A program made the translations under genes and the position numbers. 64,000 nucleotides of DNA from Pseudoalteromonas lipolytica (GTDB lineage: Bacteria > Pseudomonadota > Gammaproteobacteria > Enterobacterales > Alteromonadaceae): contig NZ_FPAZ01000002.1 of NCBI RefSeq assembly GCF_900116435.1, positions 270,756 to 334,755 on the forward strand, read 5' to 3'. Positions 36,542 through 45,646 of the stretch are shown here, piece after piece; the first letter of the stretch is position 1, and every line of letters starts with the position of its first letter. The notes under the pieces are model-generated. The model ran no database searches. It worked only from the letters and a program-made list of their open reading frames with translations, and was not told where the DNA came from.

Positions 36542-36727
36542 ATGCCAAAAAAGCCACAGCCATTTAAGCAAGTTTGCAAAGATTGTAATTGGAATGAGAT
36601 AGTTGCTCCGAAGTCGGATGCTTTACTCGAAAATACAATTAAAAAGGTTTGTCCAGAGTGTCAATCTGTGCGCATTGAACTCATAGACTTAAGTGTACTT
36701 GAGAGTATAAAACTAGTATTCAAATAA
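36542..36727 (+). CDS. Small zinc-ribbon-like protein
   Basis: 61 residues with two CxxC pairs (CKDC at 11-14 and CPEC near 40-43) spaced as in a zinc ribbon. The frame extends to 36479, adding a hydrophobic 21-residue segment, but that version overlaps a hairpin and has no ribosome site; neither start has a strong one. A small nucleic-acid- or protein-binding accessory is plausible; I do not recognise the family. Confidence 0.55.
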   Translation: MPKKPQPFKQVCKDCNWNEIVAPKSDALLENTIKKVCPECQSVRIELIDLSVLESIKLVFK

Positions 36728-36770
36728 TAGTAGGTGATATGACTAGTTTGTTACTGGAGGATAAACATTA

Positions 36771-37244
36771 ATGGCTGCAGTGGTTATTTTTATAGCAGTT
36801 CTAATCGCTTTTGGTTTGATGCCAAAAAAATCTAGGGTTTTAAATTTTGCCCTCATCATTAGTTTTATTCTTTTTTTGTTGTATTTGGAGTTTGGTACTA
36901 ATGGCAAAATTTCATTTAATGAGTTTAAAGGGTTTGTAACATTTATAACGCTTATTGTGGGCCTATTTTTATTATCAAGTTTGCTAGCAGTTGTAAGGCT
37001 ATGCTCCGAAACAGAGTTATTATATAAAAAGCGAAAAGCAAAGCTTCTAAGCTTTTTGGTTAAGTGGGGTGTGATTTACGTTATTTTCAACTTCTCTTTA
37101 AGAGCTTTTTTATATTATGTTTTAGGTGTTGACTGGAATTCAACTTGGGTCATTACAAAGGTTTACGGTTCCATGACCTTTATCCTTTGCTTAGCAATTT
37201 ATTTTATTTGGTTTAGAGGCAATAAAAAACCAACTACGGATTGA
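36771..37244 (+). CDS. Hypothetical integral membrane protein, four helices
   Basis: 157 residues with about five hydrophobic segments (3-16, 22-43, 55-75, 92-114, 130-149) and a basic loop (KKRKAKLL). GGAGG lies 10 bases before the ATG. No family was recognised. It ends the small cluster that starts with the membrane GTPase and could be its membrane partner. The 287 bp after it contain the next operator and a small hairpin (GAGCG/CGCTC, 37450-37467). Confidence 0.65.
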   Translation: MAAVVIFIAVLIAFGLMPKKSRVLNFALIISFILFLLYLEFGTNGKISFNEFKGFVTFITLIVGLFLLSSLLAVVRLCSETELLYKKRKAKLLSFLVKWGVIYVIFNFSLRAFLYYVLGVDWNSTWVITKVYGSMTFILCLAIYFIWFRGNKKPTTD

Positions 37245-37367
37245 TTCGTGTACTTAAGCTTTACTTATGTAGTGCGTATGAGTATGTAAATTTTTTGTTT
37301 GTAGCTAGACGAGAGCTAATCGATGTTATTTAGTTTGCACGTGCTCGTTTTAAAATGCTTAAAGAGT

Positions 37368-37386
37368 TATTGCAAGCTTGTAAAAG
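37368..37386. promoter_or_regulatory. CAAGCTTG-type operator before the patatin-dynamin operon
   Basis: The core CAAGCTTG (37373-37380) lies in TTATTGCAAGCTTGTAAAAG; the outer arms are imperfect. It is 151 bp before the start of the patatin-dynamin gene and within its only plausible promoter region. Confidence 0.5.
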
Positions 37387-37531
37387 TAAAAGCTAGAGGT
37401 AATGTAGTAATAATTATTTAAACCTTAAAGATATGAGAGTCATTGAGGTGAGCGCTTTTGAACGCTCGAATATTTAAGAAAAAATTTATTAATTCTTAAT
37501 CGGTATCTGTACTTAAATTAAAAGGACTTAA

Positions 37532-40500
37532 ATGACAAAGCTAGGTTTGGTTTTTTCAGGTGGTGGCGGTAAAGGCGCCTATCAAATAGGTGTATGGAAG
37601 GCACTGAATGAGTTTGGTATAGCCAAAAACGTGGAAGCAGTTGCAGGTACTTCTGTTGGTGGTTTAAATGCTGCTTTATTTACTGCTGGTGATTACAGCT
37701 CTGCTGAGCAACTATGGCTTGATATTGCACCAAGTAAGGTATTAACACTTAAAACAGAAGATATTGCCTTGGCTGTTTCTAAGTTCGCGATTGGAGCTTA
37801 TTTACCGGGTGTTGCACCAAAAGCATTAATGACGCTTAGCTCTTTAATCGGTGGTGCAGGTGCGTTTTCACAAGATGGACTTGCTGAACTTATCTACCAA
37901 AGTAATGTTTGCAACGCTATTGATAATGATAATTTGCCACTGCATTTATGTGCATTAACCGCTAAAAATGGCGAGCTAGTTTATCCTCAATTAAATACAT
38001 TAAGCGCTGAAGACAAACAGAAGTGGCTACTGGCAACATCTGCAATCCCGGCTGTTTTTAAAGCAGTTGAAATAGATAGTACAAATTATGTTGATGGTGG
38101 CGTACTTCCTTCATATAGCAACAATACACCTTATAAACCACTAGTTGAACAGCATAACTGTACTCATATTATAAATATTTATTTAGATCGCCAAGCTGAT
38201 ACTATTACTGCAAGTAAACAATATTCAGCGGTTAATTTTTGGAACATAGTCCCGTCACAAGCTTTCGCAGGCTTAATCGAACCACTTAATTTTACCAAAG
38301 AAAATGCAGCTAACCTTATTGAGTTGGGTTATAGCGATACTGCCAAAATCCTTAAGCAGTTTAAACCCTTTATGGATGATGAAGCTCGCTTTATGCAGGC
38401 TGCTTTTGAGTTTGCGGCCTCAAACAAACAATTCAATGATCAGATATTAGTAAACCAACAGTTGCGTGATGAAAGAGCTTTAGATTCAAAGCAGCTTACA
38501 CCTCCAGATTCATTAGACGATGTATTAAACGAATTTGCCCATACGTTAAATCAGCAAGAAAGAGATATAGCAAATCAAAATGTTGATAGCTTGATAGACG
38601 AATTTGCTGATAACTCTAATGAATTACTTGAACAGGCCTTTAATACCATTACTACACTTGCTTCTACCGAAGGGCGTATAAACGCGCAGTTAGAGCAAAG
38701 CCATGTAAGTCGGTTGCTCGGCTCTGTCACTGGTAGCAATGCCAAGTTACAAGCAGGTATCAACTATGATTTTAATCGCGCTATTTATTCAAGCCAATTA
38801 CTAATTCAAAAGCTTAATCATAAACAAGCGCTAACAATGGAAGCAATGGTGTCGCTTGCGAATAAAACAAACTACCTGATGAACCATGTTAATGTGTTAT
38901 ATGGTAGCGTTAAAAAGCTTGAACAAAATGTTTTTCAATCGGTTGCTTTAATGAAGCAAGGAATAGAAGCATTAGCACATCAATGTGACGTTAGATTTAA
39001 CCAACTTGAAAATAGAATTGAGAACCTAGAACGTAGTCAATTAGTAAACAATTGGTACAACAATACTAAATCAAAGTGCATCAGTTTAAATACACTGCCG
39101 CCAAGTGAATTATTAATTAGTGTAACCCTTGGATTTTATAATGATTTAGGGCGCGATTGGTCTAACAGTGAACTTAGTTGCTACACAAATTTATTGCATG
39201 ATATTGGCTTACATAGAACATTATTAACGCCGTGCAGCTTATTTAACCCAAGCTCAGCTAAGTTATTTTTAAAAAACATAGAAGCAAGTGCTATTTTACC
39301 TGTGGACCCTAAACACCAGCAGTTTCACCCTTTATTAAAAGGGCTGCAAATAACAAGTGATGCACAAAACGACGCAACCGCTGAAGAAGTGAATCAAACT
39401 GTTGAGCAACAACTCGGTTTAGCACTCAATAATGAATTGAGTGGTTACGAGCTAGGATTAGAGCTATTACATAGTCTAAAATGTAATGATAAAAGACAGC
39501 CTGCTTACTCAAATACGCAAAATATAAATTTACTCACTGCGAATGAGCTTTCAACCATGCAAGCTCAATTGTTAGGTCAAATTACGACATACAATACCGT
39601 TAATAATGATATTTTAAACAATAAAAATATCAAAGATGATTTAGCCTTTTTACGAAAGCAAATTGAACAATTTAAAGTTATCGTGCCCGTAATTGGCCAG
39701 TTCTCAGCAGGCAAAAGTTCACTGCTTAATAATTACTTAGGGCAAGACTATCTTAAATGCGATATAACCCCTGAAACCTCGATTGCTACTGAGCTAAGCT
39801 ATAGCGAAGAGGAATATATAATAATTAATTATATTGATAATAGACAGGGGGAGCGTAAAGCATTAAGCGAGTTGCAAAACTTAAAAGTTGACGCGAATAT
39901 ATACTACATTCAGGTTTTTATTAATAACCAAAAGCTTAAAAATCGCCCTAACTTAATACTGGTTGATATGCCGGGTTTTGCATCAAATAATGCCGGCCAC
40001 TCCAAGGCGATCGCTTGCTACTTGGAGCGTGGTGATTATTTTATAAACTTAATACCCTCAGAAAAACCCTTTGATGCAACGGCTATTGACCAGCTGAAAG
40101 AAATTAACTTTAATTATAAAAAAGATATTGCTCACATTGTGTCTAAATCAGAGCGGTTAACAAGTAGTAAGCTATTAGAGGTTAAGAGTCAGTTACAAAC
40201 CTATCTGGCCGAAGCTTTAGTGAGTGACATTACTATTGGTAATATCGAAAATATTGGGAAGAACAAAAGCATAATTGATTTTGAAAATGCAGTCGACACT
40301 GCATTAAATCAGTTTGATACACTGCTTTGTATGCGTTATTCACAGCAAATAGCTAAGCTAGCAAAGCAAATAAGCAGCTCTATAAATAGCTTAAAAAAAT
40401 CTAGCCAGTCAAATGAAACCCAATTACAAGAAAAAATAAATAAGTCCCAAAGTGCATTTAGCTCGGTAGAAAAAAAGCTACAAGCGTCACTTAAAGATCT

Positions 40501-41200
40501 TGAATATAACCTATGTAGCTTGGGAAAAGAGGAGTTAATTCAACGCTCTCAACATGTTTTAGGCTCATCGGTATCAGTTTTAGTCAGTGTGGCAAAATCA
40601 AATCAAGTATCACAAAAAATAAATGACTTATTAAGGCCCGTATTACAACAAGGTGTTGATAACTTAGTAAAGCAAGAATTACAAAAGTTAGATAAAAAAC
40701 TCGATATCATAAGCGAGCAACAACATAGCGATATACAAATTACACTTAATATACCCGCAGAACAAAAAGAAGCTTTTTCAGCAACGTATGCAGCGGTAGC
40801 AGCAGGAGTCGCTACCGTTATATTAGGCCCTTTAGGTGGTATTGTCTCTGGTATTATAGGTGGCTTACTGGGCCGAAAAGATAACGCAGAAGAACGCGAG
40901 CAACAAATAGAGTCACAAGTGCGTGAGCAAGTTATTCCTCAGGCCGTAAATATGGTTGTAGAACATTGCACACAACAGCTCAATACGGCGGTATCAAAAA
41001 TCAAAAAAGCTGTTTTAAGCTCATTTGAGCAAGAGCAAATCGACTTCAACCAGAGTATTGAGCACCTCAAACAACGATTGCGGCAAAGCGAAGAAGCGTT
41101 TAATGAGCAGCAGTTAAAGTTCGATAATGCTTTAATTCAAATTCAGCAAACTCATCAACCCGCACAAATAAAAACCAATGCTATAAAGGAAGGTAGCTAG
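37532..41200 (+). CDS. Patatin-like phospholipase fused to a dynamin-like GTPase
   Basis: 1222 residues. The N-terminus is a complete patatin: oxyanion loop SGGGGKGAYQIG (9-20), nucleophile S41 in GTSVG and catalytic D188 in DGG. A helical region (about 300-700) leads to a dynamin-type GTPase: G1 GQFSAGKSS (722-730), G3 DMPG (812), a weak G4 (SKSE), long coiled-coil helices and a glycine-rich hydrophobic segment (about 1089-1117) fit for membrane insertion. A GTP-driven membrane protein joined to a phospholipase suggests an abortive defence effector that attacks the cell membrane. First gene of a five-gene same-strand cluster. Confidence 0.85.
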   Translation: MTKLGLVFSGGGGKGAYQIGVWKALNEFGIAKNVEAVAGTSVGGLNAALFTAGDYSSAEQLWLDIAPSKVLTLKTEDIALAVSKFAIGAYLPGVAPKALMTLSSLIGGAGAFSQDGLAELIYQSNVCNAIDNDNLPLHLCALTAKNGELVYPQLNTLSAEDKQKWLLATSAIPAVFKAVEIDSTNYVDGGVLPSYSNNTPYKPLVEQHNCTHIINIYLDRQADTITASKQYSAVNFWNIVPSQAFAGLIEPLNFTKENAANLIELGYSDTAKILKQFKPFMDDEARFMQAAFEFAASNKQFNDQILVNQQLRDERALDSKQLTPPDSLDDVLNEFAHTLNQQERDIANQNVDSLIDEFADNSNELLEQAFNTITTLASTEGRINAQLEQSHVSRLLGSVTGSNAKLQAGINYDFNRAIYSSQLLIQKLNHKQALTMEAMVSLANKTNYLMNHVNVLYGSVKKLEQNVFQSVALMKQGIEALAHQCDVRFNQLENRIENLERSQLVNNWYNNTKSKCISLNTLPPSELLISVTLGFYNDLGRDWSNSELSCYTNLLHDIGLHRTLLTPCSLFNPSSAKLFLKNIEASAILPVDPKHQQFHPLLKGLQITSDAQNDATAEEVNQTVEQQLGLALNNELSGYELGLELLHSLKCNDKRQPAYSNTQNINLLTANELSTMQAQLLGQITTYNTVNNDILNNKNIKDDLAFLRKQIEQFKVIVPVIGQFSAGKSSLLNNYLGQDYLKCDITPETSIATELSYSEEEYIIINYIDNRQGERKALSELQNLKVDANIYYIQVFINNQKLKNRPNLILVDMPGFASNNAGHSKAIACYLERGDYFINLIPSEKPFDATAIDQLKEINFNYKKDIAHIVSKSERLTSSKLLEVKSQLQTYLAEALVSDITIGNIENIGKNKSIIDFENAVDTALNQFDTLLCMRYSQQIAKLAKQISSSINSLKKSSQSNETQLQEKINKSQSAFSSVEKKLQASLKDLEYNLCSLGKEELIQRSQHVLGSSVSVLVSVAKSNQVSQKINDLLRPVLQQGVDNLVKQELQKLDKKLDIISEQQHSDIQITLNIPAEQKEAFSATYAAVAAGVATVILGPLGGIVSGIIGGLLGRKDNAEEREQQIESQVREQVIPQAVNMVVEHCTQQLNTAVSKIKKAVLSSFEQEQIDFNQSIEHLKQRLRQSEEAFNEQQLKFDNALIQIQQTHQPAQIKTNAIKEGS

Positions 41201-42918
41201 TGAGTACTGATTTAGATTTTGACAGTTTAATGAACGGCCACATTGATACAAATAATAATGAAAATAGTAGTGTAAGTAGAAATGCAAATGAGCAATCAGG
41301 TCAAACTCATGCGTCCTCTCAAAACACAAGAGCAGAAGGGGTTAATCAGTACCTATACGAAAGCGAAAAAGGGTTAAGCTTATGCGCTCAATTAATTGCT
41401 AATGGCGATAGTAATACACCAGTTGCCCGTTTATTAGCCGAAATTAAACACACGATTGAGCATGACTTCTTACTGCTTGCTAAACAAGACGACAATACTA
41501 CGGGGGCTTATACGTATGCTCAATTGTTACTGCTTGAAAAAAAGTTAAATGAAATTGCTGCTTTTCCACATCTCGAAAAATATTATACCGTTGCAGTTGG
41601 AGGATCATTTAGTGCAGGTAAATCGCGCTTTTTAAACTCTGTGTTAGGATGCCCCTCGTTGTTGCCAACAGACACAACGCCCACTACATCTATTCCTACT
41701 TATTTGTCGTTGGGTGAGCACAATGCAATAAGTGCGCTTAATTTCTATCGTAAAGAAACAGTAATAGATGAAGAAGCTTTAAAAGCTATATGTCATGCAT
41801 TTAATGAGCGTTTTGGTGTAACTTTTAGCCATTTACTACAGCTAATATCAGTTGAACGAGAAGACTTCAAATACCCTAATCTTGTGTTTTTAGATACCCC
41901 TGGTTATAGCAAAGCCGATGATATAGTTAACACACAAAACAATACCGACGAAAACATTGCTCGGGAGCATTTGCGCAGTGCAGACTATTTAATTTGGTTG
42001 GTCGATCAACAAAATGGCACTGTGCCGCAGCAGGATATTGAGTTTTTAAAAAGCCTAGAGCTAACTCAGCCTGTACTAGTGGTGATTAGTAAAGCGGATA
42101 AAAAACCAGAATCGCAAATACAACAAATTATTAATACAGCAAAACAAGATTTACAACGAGCCGAAATTAATTTTTTAGACGTAATAGGGTACTCAGCCCA
42201 GTTAAATAAAGAGTTTTCAAGCTCCAAAACCGTACTAACTGATTTATTACAAACAGTGAGTAAAGGTAAAAATGGCTCAGTTGTTTCATGGCAAGCAGCA
42301 AAAATATTCAATAGCTATATAAATTTTTATGAGTCTAGTCGTCAAATTCTTAGCTTAACAAATGGCACGATTAAAGAGCTTATTTTTGCTGAAACTATAT
42401 CCGATAAGAACAAACAACACTTAGACGATATAAATAATAAAACAAAAGCACAGTTGAATGCATTAGCCACACAAAAGCAAGTTGCCCTTAAAATTCAGCA
42501 ACAATTACAAAAGCAAATAACGCAGTTATGTGAGTTGCTCAATGTAAAAACAACCATGCAGCCGAGCTCTGTCGCATTGAGTTCAAGTAATACGACTTGC
42601 TCTCTTGGTAACGATAATGTACCCCAACAGTCATTAGTATTTGAAGCGCTCGTGCAAGGCAGTATTAAACAATTGTCGGCTATTGCTGATATAACCGCGT
42701 TGCAAGGGCGAGTAATTAAGTTAAGTGCAGTGGGCGTGCACATTAAAATAGATGAGAAAGTACAAACTGATTTCGACATCATAATTACTAGACAAAAAAT
42801 AAAAGCTCAGCTGGGTGCTGCCATGATTGGTGATTATTTTAGCGAAGGCCTGCGTGTGATAGTTCACATAGTAAACGAGAAAAAAGCGAGCATTACAGTC
42901 GATATAGCTTCGGCATAG
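41200..42918 (+). CDS. Dynamin-like GTPase, second of the cluster
   Basis: 572 residues: polar N-terminal tail (1-50), G1 GGSFSAGKSRFLN (134-146), switch threonines (TDTTPTTS), G3 DTPGYSK (D232), G4 SKAD (297-300), then helical stalk and a small basic C-terminal domain. It has no long hydrophobic segment, unlike its upstream neighbour. Dynamin-like proteins in bacteria often act in pairs, and the one-base overlap of its GTG start with the stop of the fusion gene argues for a stoichiometric complex. Confidence 0.82.
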   Translation: MSTDLDFDSLMNGHIDTNNNENSSVSRNANEQSGQTHASSQNTRAEGVNQYLYESEKGLSLCAQLIANGDSNTPVARLLAEIKHTIEHDFLLLAKQDDNTTGAYTYAQLLLLEKKLNEIAAFPHLEKYYTVAVGGSFSAGKSRFLNSVLGCPSLLPTDTTPTTSIPTYLSLGEHNAISALNFYRKETVIDEEALKAICHAFNERFGVTFSHLLQLISVEREDFKYPNLVFLDTPGYSKADDIVNTQNNTDENIAREHLRSADYLIWLVDQQNGTVPQQDIEFLKSLELTQPVLVVISKADKKPESQIQQIINTAKQDLQRAEINFLDVIGYSAQLNKEFSSSKTVLTDLLQTVSKGKNGSVVSWQAAKIFNSYINFYESSRQILSLTNGTIKELIFAETISDKNKQHLDDINNKTKAQLNALATQKQVALKIQQQLQKQITQLCELLNVKTTMQPSSVALSSSNTTCSLGNDNVPQQSLVFEALVQGSIKQLSAIADITALQGRVIKLSAVGVHIKIDEKVQTDFDIIITRQKIKAQLGAAMIGDYFSEGLRVIVHIVNEKKASITVDIASA

Positions 42919-43026
42919 CTTTTAATAATAAAATATAAATTTATATACATATTAAAGACTTAACAACAAATACGTGTTAATGAAATTAAATTAGTAACAC
43001 AGTTATTTAATAAAAAAGGAAGTAAG

Positions 43027-44310
43027 ATGGATTTTGATATTTTAGACGTTATAAATGAGGCAACAAAAGAAGCTGATGCATTTGAAGGTCATCCAGCGGC
43101 TGATTTTACCATTGAAGAGAAATTATTATATTTAAATGGTTTAGCACTTGTTATGAATGCAGACGGCCATATTGATGACACTGAAAAAGAATATATTCGC
43201 ATACTTATAAAATCAATGAACCTGGATGAGTCAACACTTGATGACATGGTAACGTTTGCTAAGGCCCCAGACAAAGACACCATCCAAGCTTTTTTCCGCA
43301 CTTTTCGCCGTCGCCCGGTTGCGCAGTTGTTTTTATTCGACGCACTCATGATGACCCGCCGCGATGGCAAAGTAGAAGACAAAGAAAAGGCCGTTGTAGA
43401 CAAAATAGCCGACCAGCTTGAAATACTAAAAGGCACTCAACAAGATATATTCGATTTATTTTGCCATATTAAAAACCGCAACTGGCAAGAAAGCGCATTG
43501 TATTTCAGTTCCCATTTATTGAATCCCGATCACTTTAAACATCTGCTAGCCTATCATGAAGTTGAGTTTGATGCGTTAATGACAGAAACCGCTGAGATAA
43601 GAAGTAATAGATTATTGGATATAATGAAATCTAAGCTCGTTGATTCTTTAGAGTGGGGGACTTTTGCATGTGAGGGGACACCTCAAAAGGCTTCATTAAT
43701 TACGAAAGAGCCTATTACTTTATTAAAAGCTATTGCTAGCTCTATATCATGTTCTATTGTAATGCCATGGCTTCAAAGAATGTTAGATCGAGGGGAGTTG
43801 AGGGTTACAAAAGAAACGGTCTATCTTGTTCAAGAGCCTGAAGAAAAAGTACTATTTGAGTTTTCTAATTCATTTTTTAAATACGAACAAGAAGCTAATG
43901 CTTTTTATCTAGGCTCCCTTGACTATGCTCAGAAAAGCATCGGTTCTGGAGAGATATTACATGCTTTTCTAAGGTATACGAATCTTAACTACTTAATTGA
44001 GCAAAATGATTTAAATAATTTATTAATTTTAACTGACTCAATAGATGTTGCCGTTTCTAATGCAGGTCACTTACCAACATGTGATGGAGTTCAAGTATCG
44101 GCTATTACTTCAGGACATTATTTTGCTAATCAGGGCCACCCTAATGCTATAAATGAAATAAAGGGCGACCAAGTAGAAATTAGATACTGTAATCATTGTT
44201 CTGGAGGGCATGGAACACAATCAGGTATCTGCGACGATAAAGATAGGAGGTTTACTAAAATTACTTTGTCAGAGATGTTAACAGAACATGGCTTTTATTT
44301 AGTTAAATAA
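43027..44310 (+). CDS. TerB-like protein with variable C-terminus, copy 1
   Basis: 427 residues. Residues about 28-150 resemble a TerB helical domain (NGLALVMNADGHIDDTEKEYI, with acidic residues suited to metal binding; then LFLFDALMMTRRDGKV). Residues 1-196 are closely related to the following gene, after which the two are unrelated. The C-terminal part here has a cysteine/histidine cluster (CNHCSGGHGTQSGICDD) that could bind zinc. TerB-like domains link stress or phage-response modules to membrane partners. Good ribosome site (GGAAG). Function is unknown. Confidence 0.7.
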   Translation: MDFDILDVINEATKEADAFEGHPAADFTIEEKLLYLNGLALVMNADGHIDDTEKEYIRILIKSMNLDESTLDDMVTFAKAPDKDTIQAFFRTFRRRPVAQLFLFDALMMTRRDGKVEDKEKAVVDKIADQLEILKGTQQDIFDLFCHIKNRNWQESALYFSSHLLNPDHFKHLLAYHEVEFDALMTETAEIRSNRLLDIMKSKLVDSLEWGTFACEGTPQKASLITKEPITLLKAIASSISCSIVMPWLQRMLDRGELRVTKETVYLVQEPEEKVLFEFSNSFFKYEQEANAFYLGSLDYAQKSIGSGEILHAFLRYTNLNYLIEQNDLNNLLILTDSIDVAVSNAGHLPTCDGVQVSAITSGHYFANQGHPNAINEIKGDQVEIRYCNHCSGGHGTQSGICDDKDRRFTKITLSEMLTEHGFYLVK

Positions 44311-44328
44311 CATATTTGGACATTGATA

Positions 44329-45646
44329 ATGACTGACTTAGACATGCTTGCAACTTTTATGGAAGCGACAAAAGTGCCAACTGCTTTTGAAAACCACCCA
44401 ATTGCGCAACAAGGGATTGAAGGGCAGTTTAGTGATGAATGTAGATAATAACATTCATGAAACTGAGGTTGAGTATTTGCAAATTCTAATAAACTCTTTT
44501 TCACTCGATAATTCTGTTTTAGATGATGTGGTTGATTTTGCTAAAGCGCCAGACAAAGCAACTATTCAAGCATTTGTTACTTATTATCAGCGTAAACCAT
44601 TAGCACAATTGTTTTTATTTGATGCGCTAATGATGACCCGACGTGATAATCAAGTGCACGAAAAAGAAATGCCTTTAGTAAACGCAATGGCAACCCAGCT
44701 TGAAATACTAAAAGGCACTCAACAAGATATTTTTGATTTATTCTGCCATATTAAAAACCGTAACTGGCAAGAAAGTGCATTATATTTCAGCTCACATTTA
44801 TTAACCCCCGATTACTTTAAACACTTACTCGCCTATCATGAAGTTGAATATAAAGCGTTAATGGCAGAAACCGCTGAGATAAGAAGAAATAGATTAATTG
44901 AAGTAATAAAGAAAAAAGTTAACCTAGATGATTTAGAGTGGGAAGAGCTTAATTATACAAAGGGAAATTATAAAATAAAGTATGAAATTACAACTAATTT
45001 TATTCCAAATTTATTAACCCATGAATTACTCCTGCCATTTTTACAAATAAAGCTTGAACGTCACGAACTACGTATATCGAACAATGATATTTATATAGTA
45101 AAAAACGCAGAAGAATTACTTTATGCCAACTTGTCAGATCTATTGTTAGTCTATGATAGTGAACGTAATACGTTGAGCGTAAAAGCAGAGTACATATCAG
45201 GTGATAATATTGTTGTCTCGAGCGAGCTTTCTAAAGATTTCTTTGATTTAATTCTTCACCCTCTACACTCAAACAATTCTAACGAAAGTAAGTCTTATGA
45301 TGAACTTAATGTCATTCTCGGGAGTATTTTTTCTGCTGAAATAGCTCAAGCAGAGGATTACGCTCTGAAACAATCATATTTATCGGGTATCAATGGTGCA
45401 AGATTATGGGCAGCTTCCTTAAAAAATATACAAACGGAAGAGAAAATATTCTTCCCTTACAGCAGTAACTATTTTTTACAGAATGAAATAGTACTAGGTT
45501 TGGATGATCAGCTTTATATAAATACAGGTTGTGTGGGGGAGGTATTAATGAGTGATATTAATTATTTATGTGATTTATCTCCTTGGGAAGTTTTAGTCTC
45601 AGGCCAATTTAGATTAATGAGGCCAATAAAAGGAAGTAAAAAATGA
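44329..45646 (+). pseudogene. TerB-like protein copy 2, N-terminal frameshift by deletion
   Basis: The paralogous start is the ATG at 44329 (MTDLDMLATFMEATKVPTAFENHP), but that frame stops after 39 codons. Compared with copy 1, a stretch of 23 bp is missing near 44420-44430, and the rest of the protein continues in another frame to 45646. The remaining ORF could begin at the ATG 44435 (403 residues), losing the first helix of the TerB domain. The central part is nearly identical to copy 1 (LEILKGTQQDIFDLFCHI); the C-terminal about 230 residues differ completely. It overlaps the next start by 4 bp, so it may still be translated. Confidence 0.7.

Noticed and set aside
37450..37467. GAGCG/CGCTC hairpin upstream of the patatin-dynamin gene
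   Set aside because: The stem is only five pairs; too short to call a regulatory element.
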